DNA from: an uncultured Oscillospiraceae bacterium
GTDB taxonomy: Bacteria > Bacillota > Clostridia > Oscillospirales > Oscillospiraceae
NCBI GenBank assembly: GCA_910578505.1
Contig: CAJTPV010000034.1
Coordinates: 1-32,627 of the forward strand
Length of the DNA stretch: 32,627 bases
Direction: 5' to 3'
The notes beneath the pieces are model-generated. The model saw only the letters and a list, made by a program, of their open reading frames with translations, was not told where the DNA came from and did not search any database. The position numbers and the translations under genes are program-made. Each line of letters starts with the position of its first letter. The first letter of the stretch is position 1. Below, piece by piece: positions 23,642 through 30,914 of the stretch.

Positions 23642-24985
23642 TCAGACCCGCGGCTGCAGGGTCTGCCCGATCTCCAGGATCCCCTGCCGGAGCGTGTCCA
23701 CCACCCGGTCGATCTCCTGCTCCGTGATGATAAAGGGCGGCGCGATCTGCAGCGCATCCCCCAGGATGCCGTCCGCCGCCCCCAGCACGCCGCCGGTAAT
23801 GACGATTCCCCGCTGGAAGCAGTAGGCGGCCAGCTGCGCACTGAAGTTAAAGCCGTTGGCAAAGGGCCGCTTGTCCGCCTTGTCCTCCACAAATTCCAGG
23901 CCAAGCATCAGGCCGAGCCCCCGGGCCTGTCCCACATAGGGCAGCTCCTCCAGCTCCTTCAGCTTTTTCAGGAACACAGCGCCCATCTGCGCCGAGCGCT
24001 CCACCAGGCGGTTGTCCTGCAGATATTGCAGCACCGCGCTGGCTGTGGCGCACATGAGGGGGTTGCCCGAGTAAGTAAAGCTGTGGGTGAGCACGCCGCT
24101 GCCCGCCTCCAGCGTCTGGACGATCTTCCGGTGGACCAGCACGCCGCCCGCCGCCGTATAGCCGCTGCCCATCCCCTTGGCCACCGCCATCAGGTCCGGG
24201 ACCACGCCGAAGTGGTCGACGGCGAAATTGCGCCCTGTGCGGCCAAAGCCGCAGATGACCTCGTCCACCGCCAGCAGCACGTTGTATTTGTCGCAGATTT
24301 CCCGGATCTTTTGGAAATACTCCCTGGGCGGGACCACCGCCGCGGAGGTGGTGCCGACGACCGGCTCCAGAACAAATACGGACACCGTCTCCGGCCCCTC
24401 GTACCGGATGGCGCGCTCCAGCTCGCAGGCGCACGCCAGGCCGCAGCCGGGGTATTCCTTCTGGTAGGGGCAGCGGTAGCAGTTGCAGGCCGGGATATGT
24501 GTATTGCCAAAGAGGTAGGGGCCGTACTTGGCCCGCCAGGAGGGGCGTCCGCCGATGGCCAGGGTGGCCATTGTGTTCCCGTGATAGCTCTGCCAGCGGG
24601 AAATCACCTTGTGCTTCCCGGCGTTTCCGCACTCCAGGTGGTACTGTCTGGCAATTTTTATCACCGATTCCATGGCCTCGGAGCCGCCGGAACACAAAAA
24701 CACCTTCTCCATGCCCTCCGGCGCCATGCCGATGACCTGATCCGCCAGCCGCGCCCGGCTCTCGCTGGTAAAGGTCCCGCCATACACATAGGCGCATCGG
24801 GCGGCCTGGTCGCTGATGGCGTCCAGCACCTCCTGGACGCCGTGGCCAATATTGACCACCGCTATGCCCGCGGCGCAGTCCAGGTACTCCCGCCCCTCCG
24901 TGTCATAGAGGTACATGCCCTTCGCCCGTGCGATGACCGGCAGCTGCTTGTGGGCGTCTGTGTACAAAATGTGTGTGTCATTCAT
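23642..24985 (-). CDS. Class III (omega-type) PLP aminotransferase
   Basis: 447 aa fold-type I class III aminotransferase, a group that mostly removes a terminal (omega) amino group from substrates such as beta-alanine, GABA, taurine or ornithine, giving an aldehyde. Seen are FLCSGGSEAMESVIKIAR (phosphate-binding), the substrate/PLP stack WQSYHGNT, DEVICGFGRTG (Asp241) and VAKGMGSGYTAAGG with the PLP Lys270, then FTYSGNPLMCA. A cysteine-rich insertion at 167-187 (Cys167, 169, 172, 181, 185, 187) resembles a structural metal site seen in some members. ATG at 24985, weak GAGGGG. Second gene of the larA operon. The exact substrate cannot be assigned. Confidence 0.94.
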   Translation of the reverse strand: MNDTHILYTDAHKQLPVIARAKGMYLYDTEGREYLDCAAGIAVVNIGHGVQEVLDAISDQAARCAYVYGGTFTSESRARLADQVIGMAPEGMEKVFLCSGGSEAMESVIKIARQYHLECGNAGKHKVISRWQSYHGNTMATLAIGGRPSWRAKYGPYLFGNTHIPACNCYRCPYQKEYPGCGLACACELERAIRYEGPETVSVFVLEPVVGTTSAAVVPPREYFQKIREICDKYNVLLAVDEVICGFGRTGRNFAVDHFGVVPDLMAVAKGMGSGYTAAGGVLVHRKIVQTLEAGSGVLTHSFTYSGNPLMCATASAVLQYLQDNRLVERSAQMGAVFLKKLKELEELPYVGQARGLGLMLGLEFVEDKADKRPFANGFNFSAQLAAYCFQRGIVITGGVLGAADGILGDALQIAPPFIITEQEIDRVVDTLRQGILEIGQTLQPRV

Positions 24986-25037
24986 AGCTTCATCATCCCC
25001 TCTTCCTTGTTTCTTTTATCCCTTTCCCCCGCCCCGG

Positions 25038-26363
25038 TCACGGCTGCGCGCAGCGCAGGATCGCGCTCTGGGCCGAGGGGAAAAAGCCGATCATAGGCTC
25101 GGCCTTCCCTGACAGGCCGATGGCTGTGTCCATTGCCTCCCCCATGGTTGTGCAGGGGTGCATCTGCAGGTCCAGGATGTCCTGCCGGGCCACCGTGTCG
25201 CTGCAGACCACGATTTTCACGCCCTTCTCCAGGATGTCGATGGTCGGCAGGGTGTGGTCCATCTGGATGCGGTAGTTCTCCCAGGCGTACCGGCGGGCGG
25301 CCTGCAGGTCGCTCTGGAACCGCCGCAGCGGCTCGACATAGTCCAGGGAGTTCATCCCCTCCGGGAAAGCGCCGTAAAAGAGCACCACGGAGTCCGGCTC
25401 CAGCAGGTGGCTCAGGGCAAATAGGGACTTGACGCCCTGGTACATATCGCAGTTGAGAGGCGCGCCGGGTGTGGTGACCAGCACATCCGCCCTGCGGGGC
25501 ACTTCTACGCTGCAAAACCGCCGCAGATACGCTACGGACGCCATATGGGAGCTCTCCAGTCCGCCGGCAAAGACGCCCGCCGGCTCACCGGACCGGCCCG
25601 CAACAAAGTTCACGCTGAAGTCCACGCCGAACAGTTTCGCTGTTTCCAGCATGTCCAGATGGATCGGGTTGTGCTCCAGGCTGCCGGCCCCGGTCCCTTG
25701 GGCGAAGATCATTTCCGGGCGGTGGTTCACCAGGATCGTCTCCTCCGAGGCCACGCCCGGCAAAATGGACTTGCGCCCGCCGGAAAAGCCCGCCATCTCA
25801 TGGAGCTCGGTTTTCCCCACGGTGACCTTCACGTCGCACTGCTGGGCTTTTTTGTTCACCTTTACCGGCGTACCAAAGGAGGTCCTGCCCAAATCGATGA
25901 GCTTTTCCGGGGTGTAGGGATCGTGGTTTTCTATGCGGATCCCCCGGTCATAGAGGGCCTCGCCCAGAAAAGAGCGCATCTCCGCCTCCGTGGCGTCCCG
26001 GTGTACGCCCAGGGCGACGAAGAACGTGATGCCGTCCTCCGGCACGCCGCCGGCCTTCAGCTCGTCCACCAGATGCCCCGCCACCTTTGCCGTCGGCACG
26101 CTGCGGGTGGCGTCGGAGACGATCACCGCCGCTGTCCGGGCGTTTTTCCGGGCGGCGATCTGCCGCAGCGGCGGCCCCTCCACCGGGTTCAGCACAGCCT
26201 CCAGGAATTTGCCCTCGTCGGTGATGGGATCGGGCTTCGCCGCCTGATACAGCCCGGCGCACCAGGCCTGGGGAATGCGGATCTCGCGGCCCTCCTCATG
26301 ATCCAGATAAACCGCCTCGCCCCCCTCCCGCCGCAGCTCATAGGTACAGCGCCGTTCCTGCAT
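25038..26363 (-). CDS. LarA-family nickel-pincer racemase/epimerase
   Basis: 441 aa. LarA-type enzymes invert the stereocentre of 2-hydroxy acids with a covalently bound nickel pincer nucleotide. The catalytic set is present with LarA spacing: DATRSVP (Arg87), ALGVHRDAT (His121), His188 in ELHEMAGFSGG, cofactor-binding Lys198 in GGRKSILPG and His214. Relative to lactate racemase (His108, His174, Lys184, His200) the last three are spaced identically (10 and 16). ATG at 26363 follows AAAGGAG. First gene of the operon, from promoter 26455-26483. Known LarA homologues act on lactate, malate, phenyllactate or gluconate; the C4 acid-sugar neighbours suggest a threonate/erythronate-type substrate here. 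Cofactor genes larB, larC and larE are not in the window. Confidence 0.93.
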   Translation of the reverse strand: MQERRCTYELRREGGEAVYLDHEEGREIRIPQAWCAGLYQAAKPDPITDEGKFLEAVLNPVEGPPLRQIAARKNARTAAVIVSDATRSVPTAKVAGHLVDELKAGGVPEDGITFFVALGVHRDATEAEMRSFLGEALYDRGIRIENHDPYTPEKLIDLGRTSFGTPVKVNKKAQQCDVKVTVGKTELHEMAGFSGGRKSILPGVASEETILVNHRPEMIFAQGTGAGSLEHNPIHLDMLETAKLFGVDFSVNFVAGRSGEPAGVFAGGLESSHMASVAYLRRFCSVEVPRRADVLVTTPGAPLNCDMYQGVKSLFALSHLLEPDSVVLFYGAFPEGMNSLDYVEPLRRFQSDLQAARRYAWENYRIQMDHTLPTIDILEKGVKIVVCSDTVARQDILDLQMHPCTTMGEAMDTAIGLSGKAEPMIGFFPSAQSAILRCAQP

Positions 26364-26454
26364 GTACTCACTCCTTTCTCACGAATGCAGTCATGAAATT
26401 CCGAAAAATGCGTTTTCTATTGAATTTGCGCCAACTGTCTGTGAAATATGTATT

Positions 26455-26483
26455 ATCATAATCAAACATATCTCCACTGTCAA
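26455..26483 (-). promoter_or_regulatory. Promoter of the larA operon
   Basis: TTGACA (26483-26478), 17 bases, TATGAT (26460-26455), reading the minus strand: a consensus -35 and 5/6 -10. Start near 26448, leader about 85 bases to the ATG at 26363. Confidence 0.85.
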
Positions 26484-26492
26484 TTTGGCCTG

Positions 26493-26509
26493 TGTAGCAA
26501 AACGAAACA
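26493..26509. promoter_or_regulatory. Shared motif, copy A (candidate regulator binding site)
   Basis: TGTAGCAAAACGAAACA on the plus strand, 9 bases upstream of the larA operon -35 box, a classic activator position. Matches the site at 28447-28463 in 15 of 17 bases, and the similarity continues into a following TTT run. Confidence 0.7.
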
Positions 26510-26525
26510 TTTTCCCGGTTTTTCT

Positions 26526-26567
26526 GGGAAACCGTCTCCCCCTGTCCGGCGCGGGAGGCGGTTTCCC
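26526..26567 (-). terminator. Hairpin after the PrpR-type regulator
   Basis: GGGAAACCG (26526-26534) and CGGTTTCCC (26559-26567) form a perfect inverted repeat whose inside pairs further (CTCCC/GGGAG). No T-run follows on the minus strand, so this is a weak or factor-assisted terminator between the regulator and the larA promoter. Confidence 0.45.
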
Positions 26568-26571
26568 GCCG

Positions 26572-28302
26572 CTATTTCAATTTCCGCCAGAGGGTGCTGC
26601 GGCTGATCCCCAGCCGTTTCGCCGCCGCGCTCTGGTTCATCCCCTCCTCGGCCAGGATCTGCTGGATAATATCCCGTTCTATTTCATCCAGCGTCTTGTT
26701 GAGGTCCAGCCCCGGACTCCGCTCCGGCTCCGCCGCCGGCTCCTTTGCGTGCCGCAGGGGACGCTGCTCCTGCAGGACTCGGTCGATCTCCTCCGGCGCG
26801 ATCAGGTAGGAGCCCGCGTCCCGGACCGAGGCGGAGAGCACCTGCTCCAGCTGCACCAGGTTCAGCGGCCACCCGTAGTCCTTCAGGATCTCCAGCGCCT
26901 CGGGCTGAATGCCGCCCACCGATTTGTTGTGTTCGATATTGAACTGGTTGATCAGCAGGCTCACCAGGACCGGGATCTCCTCCCGCCACTCCCGCAGGGG
27001 CGGGAGCGGCAGGAGGATCTGGCACAGCTGCTTGTAGAGCGGGAGATAGAACCGTTCCTGCATCACCAGCTCCTGCAGGTCCACGGTGGACGAGCAGATG
27101 ATGTGGTTGCGCTTATAGAGCAGCGTATCCTCAATGTAGGTGCTCAGCAGCTCCTGGATGCTGGGGGCCAGGCGGTGGACGTTTTCAAAAAAGACCGTGC
27201 AGCCCTGTCCGTTGACGGGGCTGTTGATATTGGACGCAAACCGGGTCCACTGCCGCTCCTGCAGGACCTCGCAGGACACCCGCAGGAACAGCCCGTTGCG
27301 CCGGGACCCCCGGCAGTGGAGGCTGCGGGCCAGGGCTGTCTTCTGCATGCCGGGCTCCCCCACGATGGCCACAGCGCCGCTGCCCTGTATCCCCTTTTCC
27401 ATGACAGCCGCCCCCAGCCGGGAGCGCAGGGCGGAGAGGAGGATCTGCCTGCCCGGCGGCAGCTCCTCCGGGCGGTCCACCGCCACGCCGGGCACGATGG
27501 AGGCGGCCTTGTGGGAGGAGCGGACGAAGAAGCAGCAGTACTGGTTCCCGTCCGCCTGCAGCAGCTGGCCCGTGATCTCCAGCAGCTGGCGGTTGTTCTG
27601 GCGGTAGAGATGCATCTCCCCCTGCTCCTGGAGGTGGGGGATGCATTTTTGGAGCGTGGCCATCAGCAGCTCCTGGTCCATCAGCTTGGACTGGTGGTTG
27701 GCCTGGATCTGGTTCCCGCTCCGGTCAAAGACGACAATACCGGTCTGGATGCAGTCCACGATGGCCTGATAGAGCTTGTAGAAGGTCTGATCGCGGACCA
27801 TGCTCCTGCACAGCGCCGCCGCCGACTCGATCGCCGCCGTCACGCTCTCCCGGGACGAGGTGATCAGGATGCTCAAAAGCCCCGCCTCCTCCGCCGCCTG
27901 CACGGCGATCACATCGCCCAGGATCAGGCGGATCCCCTGGTCCCGCAGCTCCTCCACGGACTGGCGGACGCGGCGGGCGGTGATCTCCCGGATCAGGGGC
28001 CTGTCGCACTGCAGCACGTCGCACAGGCTGCTGGCGATGTGGACGATGCTGCCGTAGCCCACCACGGCAAAGGGCTCAGCGCAGCTCTCCGCCAGCTTCA
28101 GGGCCCGCAGCATGTCCAGGATCGATATCTCAATTTCGATGACCGGGATGTCCACATGCTTGCGCAGGACGCCGGCCGTCCCGCCGCGGGAGATGATCGC
28201 GTCAAACTTCTGCTGGGGAAAGGCGGCCACGTATTCGATGGCCCGGTCCAGATTGCCCGTAAACCGATCCAGCCGGATCTCGGGGTACTCCGAGGCCACC
28301 AT
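26572..28302 (-). CDS. PrpR_N-type transcriptional regulator with degenerate AAA+ and Fis HTH
   Basis: 576 aa counted from the ATG at 28302. Order: PrpR_N ligand-sensing domain (~1-165; DAIISRGGTAGVLRK, then IPVIEIEISILDMLRAL), PAS-like segment (~180-265), AAA+ domain (~295-500) and Fis HTH (~545-576, NQSAAAKRLGISRSTLWRKL). Walker A is present (GEPGMQKT, 315-322) but Walker B is FFEN (E373, N374), not DE, and I see no GAFTGA loop; so it should not drive sigma-54. The homology starts ~20 codons before 28302 (RILSVAPYEELQNL) but no ATG/GTG/TTG exists there; see findings. Own promoter 28408-28436. Probably controls both flanking operons. Confidence 0.88.
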   Translation of the reverse strand: MVASEYPEIRLDRFTGNLDRAIEYVAAFPQQKFDAIISRGGTAGVLRKHVDIPVIEIEISILDMLRALKLAESCAEPFAVVGYGSIVHIASSLCDVLQCDRPLIREITARRVRQSVEELRDQGIRLILGDVIAVQAAEEAGLLSILITSSRESVTAAIESAAALCRSMVRDQTFYKLYQAIVDCIQTGIVVFDRSGNQIQANHQSKLMDQELLMATLQKCIPHLQEQGEMHLYRQNNRQLLEITGQLLQADGNQYCCFFVRSSHKAASIVPGVAVDRPEELPPGRQILLSALRSRLGAAVMEKGIQGSGAVAIVGEPGMQKTALARSLHCRGSRRNGLFLRVSCEVLQERQWTRFASNINSPVNGQGCTVFFENVHRLAPSIQELLSTYIEDTLLYKRNHIICSSTVDLQELVMQERFYLPLYKQLCQILLPLPPLREWREEIPVLVSLLINQFNIEHNKSVGGIQPEALEILKDYGWPLNLVQLEQVLSASVRDAGSYLIAPEEIDRVLQEQRPLRHAKEPAAEPERSPGLDLNKTLDEIERDIIQQILAEEGMNQSAAAKRLGISRSTLWRKLK

Positions 28303-28407
28303 GGCGACCAGATTCTGCAGCTCCTCATAGGGAGCAACGGAAAGAATACGGATGTTTTTGATAGGCCCTCCCCCCTCTCCCGCATGGGTTCAACGTTGGT
28401 TTTTCCT

Positions 28408-28436
28408 ATTATGATGTGCAGGATGGGGGATGTCAA
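28408..28436 (-). promoter_or_regulatory. Promoter of the PrpR-type regulator
   Basis: TTGACA (28436-28431), 17 bases, CATAAT (28413-28408) on the minus strand. Start near 28401. It lies 10 bases from the shared motif at 28447-28463, nearly the same geometry as at the larA promoter. Confidence 0.8.
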
Positions 28437-28446
28437 CGCATGAAAA

Positions 28447-28463
28447 TGTTGCAAATCGAAACA
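28447..28463. promoter_or_regulatory. Shared motif, copy B (candidate regulator binding site)
   Basis: TGTTGCAAATCGAAACA, a quasi-palindrome (TGTTnCnAnTnGnAACA). Lies between the divergent regulator and pdxA-operon promoters, 20 bases from the presumed pdxA-operon -35; this is 11 bases (one helical turn) further than at larA. Confidence 0.7.
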
Positions 28464-28483
28464 CTTTTTATGCCGGGCCGCGC

Positions 28484-28512
28484 TTGCAGTTTCAATTTGC
28501 ATCTGCAAAAAT
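28484..28512 (+). promoter_or_regulatory. Possible promoter of the pdxA-like operon
   Basis: TTGCAG (28484-28489), 17 bases, AAAAAT (28507-28512). The -10 is poor, which fits an activator-dependent promoter. A perfect palindrome TTTGCA-TC-TGCAAA (28496-28509) overlaps it and could be a second operator. Confidence 0.45.
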
Positions 28513-28556
28513 AGACGTGTCAAGAGTTCATAAAGATTTATGGGAGGTCATGGCTG

Positions 28557-29594
28557 ATGAGAAAACGCATAGCAATTACCATGGGCGACGCGGCCGGCAT
28601 CGGCGCGGAGATCACGGTGAAGGCCCTGTCCGACGCCGCCGTATACGACAGGGCCGTGCCGGTGGTCTACGGCGACCGGGCCCCGCTGGAGGACGCCCTC
28701 TCCTTTTGCCGGCTGGGCCATCTCAGGCTGAAGGAGATCCACAGCTGGGAGGAGGCCTCGGGCCAATACGGCGCGATCGAGTTTTTTGACGCCGGGCTGC
28801 TGCGGGCCGGCGGCTGGACGTACAAGCGGAACCAGGCGGGCTCCGGCGGCGCGTCGTTCCAGTACGTTGTTTCCGCCATCCGCGACGCTGTGGAGGGGCG
28901 CTGCAGCGCCGTGGTCACCGGCCCGATCAGCAAGGAGGCCATCCATATGGCCGGGCACAACTACTCGGGCCACACGGAGATCTTCGCCGCCTATACCCAT
29001 ACGGACAAGTACGCCATGCTGCTCTCCGGCGGCGGCCTGCGGGTCATCCACGCCACCACCCACGTATCCATGGAGGAGGCCTGCAGGCGCATCACGGCGG
29101 AGCGGGAGCTGGAGGTGATCCGCCTGGCCCACCGGGGGATGCGGCTGCTGGGCTGTGAACGGCCCCGGATCGCCGTGGCGGGCTTTAACGCCCACTGCTC
29201 GGAAAACGGCCTGTTCGGCAGCCAGGAGGCGGAGGCCATCGCCCCCGCCGTCCACCAGGCCCAGGCGGAGGGCATCCTGGCCGAGGGCCCGGTCCCGGCT
29301 GACACCGTATTCTGCAAGGCCCTGGGCGGGATGTACGACATCGTGGTGGCCCAGTACCACGATCAGGGCCATATCCCCATCAAGCTCCAGGGGTTCCGGC
29401 TGGACCCCGGTACCAACACCTATTCCTCCATGAGCGGCATCAACTGCACCGTCGGGCTGCCCATCATCCGCACGTCGGTGGATCACGGGACGGCCTACGG
29501 CAAGGCCGGCGAGGGCCGCGCCAACGAGGAGAGCATGCGGGATGCCATCGACGCCGCCATCCTGATGGCGGACAATCTGGAGAGCGGCGTCTGA
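28557..29594 (+). CDS. pdxA2: PdxA-family dehydrogenase (4-phospho-threonate/erythronate type)
   Basis: 345 aa. PdxA-family enzymes oxidise the C3 hydroxyl of 4-phosphorylated C4 acids and decarboxylate. ITMGDAAGIGAEI is the N-terminal signature. Metal ligands His169 (ATTHVS), His213 (GFNAHCSENGLFG) and His268 (QYHDQGHIPIK) correspond to the three in E. coli PdxA. The neighbouring DUF1537 kinase points to the PdxA2 role (4-phospho-D-threonate or D-erythronate to dihydroxyacetone phosphate plus CO2) rather than vitamin B6 synthesis. Start ATG at 28557 follows GGGAGG at nine bases. First gene of the plus-strand operon; the symbol is by context and homology, not proof of substrate. Confidence 0.92.
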   Translation: MRKRIAITMGDAAGIGAEITVKALSDAAVYDRAVPVVYGDRAPLEDALSFCRLGHLRLKEIHSWEEASGQYGAIEFFDAGLLRAGGWTYKRNQAGSGGASFQYVVSAIRDAVEGRCSAVVTGPISKEAIHMAGHNYSGHTEIFAAYTHTDKYAMLLSGGGLRVIHATTHVSMEEACRRITAERELEVIRLAHRGMRLLGCERPRIAVAGFNAHCSENGLFGSQEAEAIAPAVHQAQAEGILAEGPVPADTVFCKALGGMYDIVVAQYHDQGHIPIKLQGFRLDPGTNTYSSMSGINCTVGLPIIRTSVDHGTAYGKAGEGRANEESMRDAIDAAILMADNLESGV

Positions 29595-29622
29595 CACAGG
29601 GGGCTGCGGACAGGAGGAGACT

Positions 29623-30879
29623 GTGAAAGTAATTGTGATTGCAGACGATTTTACGGGAGCCCTGGATACGGCCTCCCAGTTCTCCAAAATTGGCATACCG
29701 ACCGTCGCCTATCCCTCCGCCAGAAAGGAGCTGCCCCAGGTGGACGGCGGCGTCTGCGTAGTCGTGGTCAATTCGGAGAGCCGCCACCTCCAGCCGTCGG
29801 AAGCCTACGCCCGGGTGTACGCGCTGAGCCGCTGGGCCATGGGCCAGCGGGCCTCGATCCTGTACAAAAAAACGGACTCCGCCCTGCGGGGCAATGTGGG
29901 CAGCGAGCTGCAGGCCATGGCGGACGCCTGCGGGCGCTCCGCTCCCATCTACTTTCTGCCGGGCTACCCGCGCAGCGCCCGCACCACCGTCGGCGGCGTC
30001 CAGTATTACGACGGCATCCCCATCGCCCAGAGCGTCTTCGGTCGGGACCCCCTTGAGCCCGTGGCCCACTCGGACGTGCGGAAGATCCTCGCATCGCAGA
30101 CCTCCATGTCCAGCCGGGTGGTGGCGCGGGGCGGCGCGTTTCCCCAGGGCGGCGGCCAGGCCGGCATCTACATCTGCGACAGCCAGGAGGACGCCGACAT
30201 CCAGAGCGTCTGCCGCCGCCTGCCCGCCGCCTGCCCGGAGTCCCCCCTGCTCCTGGCCGGATGCGCCGGATTTGCGGAGCATGTGGCCAAGGAGCTGCTG
30301 CTGGCGCTGTCCCGCGGCGGGGCCGGCCAGCCGCCGCCCGCGCCGGACAGCCTGCTGATCGTCTCAGGCAGTCTCAACGACATCACAGCGGAGCAGCTGC
30401 GCTACGGCAAGGAGCGGGGGATCCCCGCCTTCCAGCTCCACGAGGACGCGGAGCTGGCGCCGGGCTATGTGGGCTCCCCCGCCTGCCGGAGTTTTTCGGA
30501 GCAGGTGCGGCGGACGCTGCGGGAGGGCCGGGTGGCCATTCTGGAGACCGCCGGCGTGGGCGGGCGGCGGGAGGCCATCCCCAAGGAGCAATTTGTCAAT
30601 ATCAGCGAGAGCATCGCCATGCTGGTGCAATGCATATTGACCGGCGAGGAAAACTACGCGGTGGCGGTGTTCGGCGGCGACACGCTGCAGGCGATCATTG
30701 ACCGGCTGTTCCCCTTCGGCATTGTGCCCCAGGGGGAGGTGGAGGTGGGCGTACCGGCGGCCTGCGCCATGAGCCACAGCCGCAAAAACCATGTGATCAT
30801 CAGCAAATCCGGCGGACTGGGACAGCGGGACGTGATCGTCAAGATCATGCGGTTCCTGCACATCACCCGCCGGGATTGA
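29623..30879 (+). CDS. DUF1537 four-carbon acid-sugar kinase family protein
   Basis: 418 aa from a GTG at 29623 with GGAGGAG upstream; the first residues MKVIVIADDFTGALDTASQF are the DUF1537 N-domain signature. Also seen are NSESRHL, ILYKKTDSALRGNVGSEL (substrate-binding) and, in the C-terminal nucleotide-binding domain, LIVSGSLNDITAEQLRYG, VAVFGGDTLQAII and HVIISKSGGLGQRDVI. Family members phosphorylate the C4 hydroxyl of D-threonate, D-erythronate or related acids with ATP. Together with the adjacent pdxA-like gene it should give a triose phosphate. Lies 28 bp after that gene, in the same operon. Confidence 0.93.
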   Translation: MKVIVIADDFTGALDTASQFSKIGIPTVAYPSARKELPQVDGGVCVVVVNSESRHLQPSEAYARVYALSRWAMGQRASILYKKTDSALRGNVGSELQAMADACGRSAPIYFLPGYPRSARTTVGGVQYYDGIPIAQSVFGRDPLEPVAHSDVRKILASQTSMSSRVVARGGAFPQGGGQAGIYICDSQEDADIQSVCRRLPAACPESPLLLAGCAGFAEHVAKELLLALSRGGAGQPPPAPDSLLIVSGSLNDITAEQLRYGKERGIPAFQLHEDAELAPGYVGSPACRSFSEQVRRTLREGRVAILETAGVGGRREAIPKEQFVNISESIAMLVQCILTGEENYAVAVFGGDTLQAIIDRLFPFGIVPQGEVEVGVPAACAMSHSRKNHVIISKSGGLGQRDVIVKIMRFLHITRRD

Positions 30880-30914
30880 AACCCTTTCAAAAGAACACAA
30901 GGAGGAAACACACA

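Noticed and set aside
26448..26520. Sigma-54 promoter ahead of larA, suggested by the PrpR-type regulator
   Set aside because: No GG-N10-GC element found; instead a near-consensus TTGACA-17-TATGAT, and the regulator lacks GAFTGA.
26362..28443. 693-codon plus-strand open frame opposite the PrpR-type regulator
   Set aside because: A shadow of GC-rich codons in the regulator gene; low-complexity Arg/Gln/His residues and no start signal.
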